Shown here piece after piece: positions 32,495-46,700 of a stretch of DNA of 64,000 nt. Position numbers and translations under genes: made by a program. Within the stretch, counting starts at the first letter, position 1; every line of letters begins with the position of its first letter. Below the pieces are notes generated by a model. That model ran no database searches. It was not told the origin of the DNA and saw only the letters and a program-made list of their open reading frames with translations. Source of the DNA: Lantana camara (taxonomy: Eukaryota > Streptophyta > Magnoliopsida > Lamiales > Verbenaceae). The stretch lies in the NCBI GenBank assembly GCA_037501455.1, contig CM074865.1:3979001-4043000 (forward strand), written 5' to 3'.

Positions 32495-35400
32495 CTGTGT
32501 CCAAAAATTAAACAAAGACTAAGCACATCATGAGTTGCAAAAGCCAGAAACAATTTAGATGCAACATTTGAGAGATCATTACCTGGTGCCATATAACCAA
32601 TTGTTGCCAAGGTTTGTGTTTGCACCATCAACTCCCCTTCCCCAAATAGTTTAGCCATACCAAAATCACCAACATGAGCGGTAAAATATTCATCCAGCAG
32701 CACGTTACTGGGCTTCAAATCACAATGAACAATAGGAAATGTGTATTCCGTATGAAGATATTCCAAGGCCAACGCGACGTCTATCATAACATTTAGTCTC
32801 TGCAACAAATCTAAGAAAAGATTATGAGAATATAGCCACTTCTCCAAGCTACCATTAGGCATATACTCCAAAACCAAAGCCCTGAAATCTAGATTATGAC
32901 AACATCCAAGTATCTTGATCAAGTTCCTATGCCTTATTGCTCCGAGAACACGTGTTTCCCTCTCAAAGCTTTGGACCACATTTTCCGATTGTAAATTGAA
33001 AACTTTTACTGCAACTGTTAGCCCGTCATACAATGTTCCAATGAATACCGAACCGAAGCCCCCACTTCCAAGAATGTTGCTCTCGCTGAATCCATTTGTC
33101 GCTTGTTGGAGTTCAAAGTAAGAACTTTCTCTCCAAGGATGTGATGACATTTGGCTTCTGGGTCCCTTTACATTGCTCATTTTGTTTCTTCTCACTAGAA
33201 GAATCAGGAAAACAGCAAACAAGGCTGCTACAACAACACAAATAGGTGGTATAATGTATTTCTCAACAGACTTGAAAGTACTTGTTTTGGTGTGGTTTTC
33301 ACCACAAGGTGGAACTTGGAGATAAGCCGGACCACATAGATGGGAGTTGTTTGAAAATGATTGAGCTGTAAAATTTGAAAAATTACCGCCCATAGGAATC
33401 GGCCCTTCAAGTCTGTTGTAAGAAACATTAAGGTATTCAAGAAAAGAGAGTTTCTCCAAAGACTTTGGGATAATTCCTGAAAAATTATTGAAGGAAAGAT
33501 CCAACGATTCTAAACCTCGTAAATTCCCCAATGACGTTGGAATAGACCCCTGAAATTTATTGTGTGCTAAAGATAGCCGAACCAATGAATTTGCCTTGTC
33601 GATAGAACTCGGGACATTCCCTGTGAACTGATTCCAAGATAAGTCCATTCGTACCATAGCCTTAAAGTTTCCAATCTCAGATGAGAGAGAGCCATTTAAC
33701 TTGTTTGAGGACAAGTTTAAGAACAGGAGATCAGTAAGGCTGTACAGACTGGAGGGTACATTAGATTCCAACTTGTTGTGATCTAAGTACAATTCTCTCA
33801 AGAATTTGAGTTCACCAATGCATGCAGGAATCATGCCAGACAACGCGTTGTTTCTCACATTGATGAGCCCCAAATTGTTTAACCGACAAATTTCAATAGG
33901 AATGTCTCCTTCGAGCTTGTTGTAATCAAGATACACCCGAAAGAGTTTTCTTAAATTTCCCAGTGTTGGTGGGATAACACCTGTGAACTCATTGTTGTCA
34001 AGCCATAAATCTTGCAGGTTGGTCATGTTGGCAATCTCAGAAGGGATAGGACCTTTAATTCCGCAAGAAGACGCTTCAAAAATATGAAGAGAATCAGATA
34101 AGTTCCCTATTGAGTTAGGCAATTTACCATCCATCAAATTTGTAGAAATTCTTATTATCTCCAAATATCGACAATTTGTCAATGAAGTGAGGAAGCCTGA
34201 TTCCTTGTTTTGAGATTGTAATTTTAATCTATTGCCTGCAATCGAAACCAACTGCAAGAGTCTTAGGTTGTCCAAGTTAGGTGCGGGACCAGAAAAATGG
34301 TTATGACCCAGCTCTAAATATGTAAGACTAGTGACATTATTGATGTAGCTTGGAATTAGTCCATTGAGCTTGTTGCCAGACAAATACAAACCTTTTAGGT
34401 TGGAAAGTGAAAGGCCAAATGTTGAAGGAAGATGACCTGAGCACTGATTGTGTGTAAGGTCTAAGATTTCCATTGCCGATATGTTGAAGATGGAAGGAGG
34501 GATGAGACCAGATAACCCATTGATGCCGACATTGAATTCCAAAAGATTAAGGCTGCCAAGCTCACTCGGCAATTCACCTGTCAATTTGATTTAATTTTTA
34601 CATATTAAAGAAAAAACACAAGATTAATCTTTGTGGATTTTTAAGTGGAATGGAAGTTTATTAATTTATAATGCTAAGAACAAATGGAAAATTTACATGG
34701 GAATTTTTCGTTATTCGCTAGGACAAAATTATAAAAATCGTCCTATAATTTACACCTTTTCGGATCTCAATCATTTTTGATATCGTATTTTCAATTTTGT
34801 TTTTAAATTAAAAAACTTTTGTAATTTTTATCCGATTTTGACTCGAAATTGAAAAATCCCCAATTTTATTGACGTGGCCTGATTTGAGGCTTGATTTGGA
34901 AATCAATTTTTTGGCTGACTGGGCTAAATAAGAAGTATGTGGATACCTTGTGAACTTATAATGTTGCTTTTGTATTTTGAAATAAACAAGATGCCATAAT
35001 ATATATAAAACTTTAAATAAAATATGTATCGCAAAAATAAAAATAAATAAATAATGTATATAAATATATAAATTATATTATCATATTTATCAAAAATTTT
35101 AATAAATTAATAAATATACATATAAATATATAATATTACAAGGAAAATTAGATATGTAATAATTATATATATATATAAAACATATATGCATATAAAAGAA
35201 ATAAAAAAAAAAAAGAAAAGGAAAATGGGTCATCTTCTCCAGGCAGCTACCCACTGCCTGCTTTACACCACCACCGCCGCCAGCCCCATGCTTTGCACCA
35301 CCACCGGAAAGTCTTTGCACCGTCAGCGACGGCGACGGCTCTCCGCCGGCCAAAATAACTTCGAGAGCGGCGGATGCTGAGTGTCCGAGCAGGCTTGGAG

Positions 35401-38400
35401 CTGTGCGATTTGGGGATCTTGGAGAAAACGTTTGAAGACTCAGAAAGAATTAGATAAATCAGGACCTGAACGAGAACGAAACAAACCCATTTGACATAAC
35501 ATTTCTCCTAATCTGCTCATATCCACAACCTCCATAACTTAATTAATCAATCAAGATTGCCTGGGTGTCTTTTTGTCGAGGGTTGAGAGGGCAGCGGCGG
35601 AGCTAGAGAGGCGGCGGATGAGAAAGACGAGGACAAAGATCGGAAAGTGGGGATGAATTTGGTGGTTGGTGGTGCTGGTGGGCGGCGGCCTCTTTGCTAG
35701 AGAAGATGAACGTTTTTTTTATTAATTTTTTTTATATGCATATATTGTTTTTTAATTTGATATGTATATGTTTTTCTATGTTTATTTATTTCGATTGACA
35801 CCTTAACCCTCCATGTGAACAGTCATATAAGCTTTACAAATGAGTCAGCAAAAGAAAATTCTCAATTTGGGAATGAAATCATGCCAGTAAAAATTGGAAA
35901 TTTTGTAATTTAGAATCGAAATCGGATGAAATTGCAAAATTTTTTAAATCAGAATACAAAATTGAAAATACAATATCATGAATGATTGAAATTCAAAAAG
36001 ATTTAAGTTATAGGATGATTTTTGCAATTTTCTCTTTCCATCAGAGTACATAACAACATGAATGTTATTGTAAAGTTGTAATCTAATCACTTACAAACAA
36101 TTATTAACGTACCTGTGAAATTGTTGTCGTTTAACCATAGAATGTTCAACATGGTGAGATTTCCAATTTGCTTAGGTATGTTGCCTGTGAATTTGTTAGG
36201 GAAACAAACAATGCTCGTTAAATTGGAAAAAAAAAATATATATATCTTGAAATTTTCAATTTTAACAAGTTTTATTTGAAAGATATGCATATATTTGTCA
36301 TGTTAAATTGCCTTTTGGGTTGGGAGTGAAGAAGATGGCTGTCATGTTTGAGCTTAAAATCCCTGAAAATGGCAAGTGGATTGATAGCCGTTGGATTAGC
36401 TTTTATCACGACTGCAGGATTAAATTTAAACGCCAAGGAAACGACATCGCACTCACTAATCCTGAATCCGTTAATCTAAAAAAGCATCTGAAGGCTGGGA
36501 CTTATTCCATGAAAGGGGGAGATTTAACCAATCTTTCCATATGAGACTATGAGCCAAGCTACAATACCAACTCTGAAAAGGGGGGTTGATTCTCTCAATA
36601 TCTTTATTCCTTTTTGAATTGTTGCTTAACGGATTTGGCAGAGGCATTGTAACCTTTTTATTCTTGTAGCTTTGGTTGTTTGGAAGACAAGTTATAAGAT
36701 ATCAGTTTTTTTCTTTTCTTGTTCTCTATTTCTCACGTCAAATCTCTTTTTTATTTTTAAAGTTACTGACATATTAAGGGATATCATTACAGAGTCTGTG
36801 AAGGTGGGGAGAAAAGAAATCAAAAAACCAAAAAAATACGGAAGGAGAAAATAAGAAGAAAAAGTAGGGGGAGTCTGTGATTTGGTGGTGGCGCCGGATC
36901 TGCGGATTTTGCATATATTTGTTGATCTGCGGATCGGCGGTGTTAGCGGATTGGGGTGGCGACGGCGGTTTTGCGTGATTTTGTGTGGTGGGGTTGGGTG
37001 GTAGCGGCGGCAATCTTGTTGTGCGTGATTTGTTTCTTGTTCTGATCTTGTTCAGCGTTTTTTTTCTTTTAATTTTTTATGTATTTTATTGAATATATAT
37101 ATCATTTTTTAATTTGATAAATACTATGTTCGGGGAATATTTTTTTTTAATTATATGTCAACCCTCTAAGTGTAGGCCATGTAAGTTTTATAAATAAGTC
37201 AGCAAAAGAAATTTTCAAATTCGCCCGAATTGAAGCCACAAGGAAAAAATTAGGATTTTATATAATTTTGAGCTAAATCGAACAATAATTATAAAAAAAT
37301 TTAAATTGAAGGATAAGATTAAAAACATAATATAAAAATGAATAAGTTTGAAAAACTGTATGATTTTTACAATTTTATCTATATAAATGCAGCATGGAAA
37401 ACCATCTTAATTTAAACATTTTCGATATTCGTGTTGAATTTAAACATTTTCTCTCTAGAGAGGAAAGAAATATTTTGGAAATTAGTTGTTGGCACCATAA
37501 GATTAAGCAGCAGCACTTGTAAGTTTCACTATCCAATAGGCCTCAAGTGCTCAACTAATTAAGCTTCTTCGTCGACTTTCAAATTTGTGCTCAAGTTATA
37601 AGTAGCAGTATACATACCATGGAGGTTGTTGTCCCATAAATACAAGCTTTGAAGCTTTGTCAACGCGCCAATGGAAGTTGGGATGCTCCCATTTAAATGG
37701 TTATTCGACAACCACAGCTCCTCCAACTTGCTGCACTTGTAAATATTGAATGGAATTTGGCCACTAAGTTGATTACCAGAGACATGAAGCTCACGAAGCT
37801 GTGCAATATGGTTGCACATATCATCTGGCAGCACACCTAACGGAGAACTATTCATGAGATCAATGCATTTCATGTAAGAGCCTGTAATAAAATTATACTT
37901 CCTAGTCCAATATTTCTATTGTTGAAGGGAGAGATGACATGAGAGCTGATTGTTTGAAAGGAGCAAGATTTCCATTGTTGATATATTGAAGACGGAGAGT
38001 GGTAATTCACCTGCCAAATCCGTTGTGTATGCAATGATACAAGAAAACATGGAGGGGCATGGTAAAATTTGTCATTCAAAGATAATTTAATTGCCTGGAG
38101 GCTGTGGACATACCTGTGAAACTATTGTTGTAGAAATTTATAACTCGAAGAGAAGACATGTTGAAGATAAAAGTTGGAATTTTCCCTGTTAGAGAGGTGC
38201 CTCGTACACTGAGAATCTGTAGACGTGAAAGATTGCCAAGTTCCAATGGAATTCCGCCTAAATATGCAGTCGAAAACATGAAAATTTTTCATTTTGTGTC
38301 GCGCCTCAAGATAAAAGTATTACTCGTCAAAGTTAAAGTACCGATTTTTAAAAATGAAGTATAACAAGGAAAACAAAATAAGTAAGAGTATGGGGAGTGA

Positions 38401-41400
38401 AGTCAAATTATAAAGTTGAATTGGGGAGTTATACTAAACGGGGAGTTGCATGGAATTTTTTTTTCATAGGATGGAGAGTTATGAATTATTGTCCTAGAGT
38501 AACATTTTTGATCTCTTGAACTCTAAAATTATTACTTTTTATTTTTTTAATCACTCCCTCAACGTGTTATTGTATATTCGTCTTTTAACTTTTTCTTTTT
38601 TTCTCACCAAATTTCATTTTTTTTATTATATATTTTTATACTTTTTTCCATATATTCTGATTTTTATTTTGTATTACCCTTTACATATTTAATTATATTA
38701 AAAATAACTATACAATAAATATTAACATAAAAATTTTAATTTAATACATATTTAAATAATAATAATTTCATTATTTGTACCCTCATATATTAGACCGTGC
38801 GTGGATTACTAGTATATGTATCAACTAATAAAATAAAATAATAAAATCTAAATCTAAAAATAAAATAAAATCAATGCAGAAGCCAGAAGTTGCTGTGGAT
38901 ATTGCTGAGAACATAGGAAAAGGGAAGCCGGTGGAAATGTTATGTTTTTTCGGAAGCAGAGTTGAGTAAACGGCGTCGTTTGGGAAAGCGAGGATCTATT
39001 AGTAAAAGCGTGAATGAAATATTTTTGTCTCCTTAGCAATTTTGATTAATATTGCAATTAGCCAGTAAACTTCCTTTCTATTGGTTATTATGGCCAGAGT
39101 AGAGACACATATATATTTGTATGGCTGTAGGTTGGGTTGTTTTTCAGCTTGGAATGAGAATTTGCCTTTCTTCTCTCTCTCTCATATGTGTTATTCCTTT
39201 TCTGCTTCTGTCAGCTTTATTGCACACATACTCTCACGCACTCACTGTGTTGTGATTTGGTTGGTGAGTGAGTCTTTTTGTTACACCATCTTCTTCACTT
39301 CCACCCCCAATCCCAAAAGCAAGAGAATTCAGAAGGAATCTGTGAAGGTGGAGAGAAAATAAATAAAAAAACCAAAAAAATACAGGAGGAGAAAAGAAGA
39401 AGAAAATGTAGGGGATGGTGGGGAGTCTGTGATTTGGTGGTGGCGCCGGATCTCCGGATTTTTAATATATTTGTTGATCTGCGGATCGGCGGTGGCAGCG
39501 GATCCGGAAAAAAAAAAAAAAAAGAACCCAAATTTGGCCCTAAAACGCCATGGGGGCAGGGGCTTGGGGTGGCGGCGGCGGTTTTGTCCGGTGGTGGTGC
39601 CGGTGATTTTGTGTGGTTGGTGGCGGCTGCGATTTTGTGCAGTGGTGGTGCCGGTTATTTTGTGTGGTGGGGTTGGGGTGGTACGGCGGCAATCTTGTTG
39701 TGCGTGAGTTTTTTCTTGTTCTGCGTTTTTTCCTTTTATTTTTTTAATTTTTTTATATATTTTATTGAATATATATATCATTTTTTAATTTGACATATAT
39801 ATGTATTTTTCTTTTTAAAAATTTTCAATTGATATGTCAACCATCCATGCGTACGCCATGTAAGTTTCATAAATAAGTCAGTATTACAAAAAATTTTAAA
39901 TTAAAGAACAAAATTAAAAATGTAATATAAAAAAGAATTAAAGTTCAAAAACATGTAATTTACATAATGATTTTTATAATTTTTACCTATATAAATGCAG
40001 CATAGAAAACCCTCTGTGCGTATTAGAGAGTGATGTGAATAAATTTGGGAGTTTACGTATTTCTTGAATTCTTGTTAAAATGGGACGGAAATTGAATAAA
40101 TAAATAAATAAAACGAATGGCTATCCAGTATTCATTGGACCAGAAAATGAATAGTGATTGAATACCAAAAAAAAAAAGAAAATGAACAGTGATTTTGGAG
40201 TTTAATTACCCGATAACCCATGTTTACTTCATATATTGAACTATTAGGAAAAATAAACAATTTTTTTTTTCTTGTTTTGGTTATATAAATTGCTAATTAA
40301 TAATATAAATTTCTCATTTTACCCTTAAACTGTCCTCTTTTTAATTTGGTTGGGGCATGTGGGAGCAAAATTTTAATTTCACCTCATAAGAAAATCGTTG
40401 GTTATTTAACTCCTCCTCCCAGGAGTTGCTATATAGCCTATCGCCTTCCATTATTTTTTTGGGCTTAACTTTTATACAAGGTTTCTAAAATTGTGAGGTA
40501 AATACCAATTAAGGGGTGTTATATTACTAACACCTCCTTTTAGCCCATGTATTCATGTAAACTGATTCTAAGAGGAGGGAGGTGTTGCACACTCTCAAAT
40601 TCATGTTTAATTTAAACATTTTGTCTTAAGAGAGGAAAGAAATATTTTCAAAATTAGTTTTTGGCACCATAAGATTAAGCCGCAGCACTTATAAGTTTCA
40701 CCATCCAATAGGCCTCAAGTGCTCAACTAAGCTTCTTCGTCGACTTTCAAATTTGTGCTCAAGTTATAAGTAGCATATACATACCATGGAGGTTGTTGTC
40801 CCCTAAATACAATCTTTGAAGCTTTGTCAACGAGCCTATGGAAGTTGGAATGCTCCCATTGAAATGATTAATCGACAACGACAACGCCTCCAACTTGCTG
40901 CACTTGTAAATATTGAATGGAATGTGGCCACTAAGTTGATTACCAGAGAGATCAAGCACGCTAAGCTGTGCAATATTGTTGCACATATCATCTGGCAGCA
41001 CACCTAACGGGGAACTATTCGTGAGATCGATGCATTTCATGTAAGAACCTGTAGTAAAACTATACTTAATACTTCCAAGTCCAATATTTCTATTGTTGAA
41101 GAGAGATTACCTGAGAAGTGATTGTCCGTAAGGTCCAAGATTTCCATTATTGATATGTTGAAGATGGAAATAGGAATGGGACCAGATAAGCCATTGTTGC
41201 GGACATACAATTCCACAAGATTGAGGTTGTCCAGCTCATTTGGTAATTCACCTGCCAAATCAGTTTTGTATGCCATGATCGGTGCAAGAAAACTATAGTT
41301 CCAAGTCTAATATTTTTATTGTTGAAGGAAGATAACCTGACAACTGATTGTTTGAAAGGTCCAAGATTTCCATTGTCGATATGTTGAAGATGGAGAGAGG

Positions 41401-43764
41401 TAATTCACCTGCCAAATCCATTGTGTATGCCATGATCGATACAATAAAACTTGGAGAAGCATGGTCAATTTTGCCACTTCAAAGATAATTTTATCACTCG
41501 GAGGCTGTCAACATACTCGGAAGCATGGTAAATCCATTTCTCCTAATCTGCTCATATCCACAACCTCCATATCTTAATTAATCAATCGAGATTGCCTGGG
41601 TGTCTTTTTGTCGAGGGTTGAGAGGGCAGCGGCGGAGCTAGAGAGGGGGGGGGGGGGGGGGGGGGGGATGAATTTGGTGGTTGGTGGGCGGCGACCTCTT
41701 TGCTAGAGATGATGAACGTTTTTTTTATATGCATATATTGTTTTTAATTTGATATGTATATGTTTTTCTATGTTTATTTATTTCGATTGACACCTTAACC
41801 CTCCACATGAACAGTCATATAAGCTTTACAAATGAGTCGGCAAAAGGAAATTCTCAATTTGGGAATGAAATCATGCCAGTAAAAATTGGAAATTTTGTAA
41901 TTTAGAATCGAAATCGGATGAAATTGCAAAATTTTTTAAATCAGAATACAAAATTGAAAATGCAATATCAAGAATGATTGGAATTCAAAAAGATGTAAGT
42001 TATAGGATGATTTTTGCAATTTTGTCTTTCCATCAAAGTACATAACAACATGAATGTTATTGTAAAGTTGTAATCTAATCACTTACAAGCAATTGTTAAC
42101 ATACCTGTGAAATTGTTGTCGTGTAACCGTAGAGTGTTCAACATGGTGAGATTTCCAATTTGCTTAGGTATGTTGCCTGTGAATTTGTTAGGGAAGCAAA
42201 CAATGCTCATTAAATTAAAAAAAAAAAAAAAATCTTGAATTTTTCAATTTTAACAAGTTTTATTTGAAAGATGTGCATATATTTGTTATGTTAAAATAAA
42301 TTGCTTTTTGGGTTGGGAGTGAAAAAGATGGCTGTCATGTTTGAGCTTAAAATCCCTGAAAATGGCAAGTGGATTGATAGCAGTTGGATTAGCTATTATC
42401 ACAACAGCAGGATTAAATTTAAACGCCAAGGAAACGACGTCGCATTCACTAATCCTGAATCCGTTAATCTAAAAAAGCATCTGAAGGCTGGGACTTATTC
42501 CATGAAAGTGGGAGATTTAACCAATCTTTCCATATGAGACTATGAGCCAAGCTACAATACCAACTCTGAAAAGGGGGGTTGATTCTCTCAATATCTTTAT
42601 TCCTTTTTGAATTGTTGCTTAACGGAATTGGCAGAGGCATTGTAATCTTTTTATTCTTGTAGCTTTGGTTGTTTGGAAGACAAGTTATAAGATATCAGTT
42701 TTTTTCTTTTCTTGTTCTCTGTTTCTCACCTCAAATCTCTTTTTTATTTTTAAAGTTACTGACATATTAATGGATATCATTACAGAGTCTGTGAAGGTGG
42801 GGAGAAAAGAAATCAAAAAACCAAAAAAATACGGAAGGAGAAAATAAGAAGAAAAAGTAGGGAGGGTCTGTGATCTGCGGATTTTGCATATATTTGTTGA
42901 TCTGCGGATCGGCGGTGGCAGCAGATCCGGAAAAAAAAAAAAAGAACCCAAAATTGGCCCTAAAACGCCATGGGGGCAGGGGTTGGGTTCTTTTCGTCGA
43001 GGGTTGAGATGGCATCGGCGGGGGATGAGAGAGACGAGAACAGAGATCGGAAAGTGGGGATGAATTTGGTGGTTGGTGGTGCTGCTGAGCGGCGGCCTCT
43101 TTGCTAGAGAAGATGAACGTTTTCTAATTAATTTTTTTTTATATGCATATATTGTTTTTAATTTGATATGTATATGTTTTTCTATGTTTATTTATTTCGA
43201 TTGACACCTTAACCCTCCACGTGAACAGTCATATAAGCTTTACAAATGAGTCAGCAAAAAGAAATTCTCAATTTGGGCACCAATTCCTGTCATGCCAGCA
43301 AAAATTGAGATATTTTTTAATTGCCAGTCGAAATCAGAAGAAAATTGTAAAATTTTTTAAACAAGAGTACAAAATTGAAAATGCAATATCAAGGAGGACT
43401 GAAATTCGAAAAGATGTAAGTTATAGGATGATTTTTGCAATTTTATCTTTCGATTAGAATATATAACAACAAGAATTTTATTGTAAAGTTGTAATCTAAT
43501 CAATTACAACCGATTCTCAACATAGCTGTGAAATTATTGTAGTCTAACCATAGGTGGTTCAACATGGTGAGGTTTCCAATTTGCTTAGGTATGTTGCCTG
43601 TGAATTTGTTAGGGAAATAAACAACGCTTGTTAAATTGAAAAAACAAAATATCTTGAATTTTTCAATTTTAACAAGTTTTATTTGAAAGATATGCATTTT
43701 ACCTCCCTATAATATTAGAAATCAACAAAGAATCCTTTATAAAAGAAGAATTGACACTCTCCTC

Positions 43765-43796
<32 letters not shown>

Positions 43797-46700
43797 ACGT
43801 TTTAACCCCCAAAAGGAGGGAGGTGTTGCACACACGGACACATTGTCTTAATTTTATTTTTACACTCCAACCACCAATTTTGAGAAAAGAATTTATTTAT
43901 TTATTTTGAAAAAGCCTAAATCATCCAAAAGGACGTTTATTGCATTTAAAAAACCAAGTCACATCCAATAAAAATAGAAAATTTTAGGTTAAATGTAATT
44001 CGATCGAATCTAACCGATTATAATTAGATCAAATTTGACAGGGTTAAGTTCGGTTAGAATTACCATGGGAACAAGCTATTAGACCATCAATTCAAAGGCC
44101 ATAAATAACAACCGCAGCAAACAATATTGCAGGGTCAATGTGGTGCTTATATTAATTACACTAGTCAAGCTTTTATTGATTAAAGAAGATAGACATGTTT
44201 TCTTCTCAGATAATGACTCCATTAAAAACAGAGAGGGGAAGAAATATTTTTGAAATTATTTGTTGGCACTTGGCAGTATAAGATTAAGCAGCAGCCTTTG
44301 TAAGTTTCACTATCCGTTTTGCCTCAAGTAAACTTCTACGTCCACTTTCGAATTTCTGCTCAACTTATAAGAATTAGTATACATCCTAGTCCAATATTTC
44401 TATTGTTGAAGGGAGAGATGACATGAGAACTGATTGTTTGAAAGGTCCAAGATTTCCATTGTTGATATGTTGAAGATGGAGAGTGGTAATTCACCTGCCA
44501 AATCCGTTGTGTATGCAATGATACAAGAAAACATGGAGGGGCATGGTAAAATTTGTCATTCAAAGATAATTTAATTGCCTGGAGGCTGTGGACATACCTG
44601 TGAAACTATTGTTGTAGAAATTTATAACTCGAAGAGAAGACATGTTGAAGATAAAAGTTGGAATTTTCCCTGTTAGAGAGGTGCCTCGTACACTGAGAAT
44701 CTGTAGACGTGAAAGATTGCCAAGTTCCAATGGAATTCCGCCTAAATATGCAGTCGAAAACATGAAATTTTTTCATTTTGTGTCCCGCCTCAAGATAAAA
44801 GTATTACTCGTCAAAGTTAAAGTACCGATTTTTAAAAATGAAGTATAAAAAGGAAAACGAAATAAGTAAGAGTATGGGGAGTGAAGTTAAATTATAAAGT
44901 TGAATTGGGGAGTTAGTATAAACGGGGAGTTGCATGGAATTTTTTTTTTCATAGGATGGAGAGTTCTGAATTATTGCCCCTAGAGTAACATTTTTAATAT
45001 CTTGAACTCTAAAATTATTACTTTTTATTTTTTTAATCACTCCCTCAAGGTGTTATTGTATATTTGTCTTTTAACTTTTTCTTTTTTTCTCACCATATTT
45101 CATTTTTTTTATTATATATTTTTATACTTTTTCCATATATTCTGATTTTTATTTTGTATTACCCTTTACATATTTAATTATATTAAAAATAACTATACAA
45201 TAAATATTAACATAAAAATTTTAATTTAATACACATTTAGATAATAATTTCATTATTTGTACCCTCATAGATTAGACCGTGCGCGGATTATAGTATATGT
45301 ATCAACTAATAAAAGCGCGGATCTTTTAGTAAAAGCGTGAATGGAATATTTTTTTCTCCTTAGCAATTTTGATTAATATTGCAATTAGCCAGTAAACTTC
45401 CTTTCTATTGGTTATTATGGCCAGAGTAGAGACACATATATATTTGTATGGCTGTACGTTGGGTAGTTTTTCAGCTTGGAATGAGAATTTGCTTTTCTTC
45501 CTCCCCAATCTTCTCTCTCTCTCATATCTGTTATTCCTTTTCTGCTTCTGTCAGCTTTATTGCACACATACTCTCACGCACTCACTGTGTTGTGATTTGG
45601 TTGGTGAGTGAGTCTTTTTGTTACACCATCTTCTTCACTTCCACCCCACCCCACCCCACCCCACCCCCAATCCCAAAAGCAAAAAAAATTCAGGAGTCTG
45701 TGAAGGTGGGGAGAAAAGAAATAAAAAAACCAAAAAAATACAGGAGGAGAAAAGAAGAAGAAAATGTAGGGGATGGTTAGGGAGTCTGTGATTTGGTGGT
45801 GGCGCCGGATCTGCGGATTTTGCATATATTTGTTGATCTGCAGATCAGCGGTGGCAGCGGATCCGGGTGAAAAAAAAAGGGACCCAAGTTGGCCCTAAAA
45901 CGCCATGGGGTTGGTGCTGGCTATTTTGTGTGGTTGGTGGCGGCTGCGATTTTGTGCAGTGGGGTTGGAGTGGTAGCGGCGGGCGGCGGGCGGCGGCAAT
46001 CTTGTTGTGGGTGAGTTTTTTCTTGTTCTGCGTTTTTTCCTTTTATTTTTTTCCTTTTTTTATGTATTTTATTGAATATATATATCATTTTTTAATTTGA
46101 TATATATATGTATTTTTCTTTTTAAAATTTTTCAATTGATATGTCAACCATCTATGCGTACGCCATGTAAGTTTCATAAATAAGCAGCAAAATACAATTT
46201 CAAAATCAGCTCGTATTGAAGCCACGAGGCAAATATTAGGACTTTTGTTAATTTTGGGCTAAAATCGGATAATAATTACAAAAAATTTTAAATTAAAGAA
46301 CAAAATTAAAAATGTAATATAGAAAAGAATTAAAGTTAAAAAACATGTAATTTAATGCAGCATAGATAATGATTTTTACAATTTTACCTATATAAATGCA
46401 GCATAGAAAACCCTCTGTGCGTATTCGAGAGTGATGTGAACAAATTTGGGAGTTTACGTATTTCTTGTTAAAATGGGACGGAAATTGAATAAATAAATAA
46501 ATAAAACGGATGGCTATCCAGTATTCATTGGACCAGAAAATGAATAGTGATTTTGTAGTTTAATTACCCGATAACCCATGTTTATTACTTCATATATTGA
46601 ACTATTAGGAAAATAAACAAATTTTTTTTCTTGTTTTGGTTATATAATTTGCTAATTAATAATATAAATTTCTCATTTTACCCTTAAACTGTCCTCTTTT

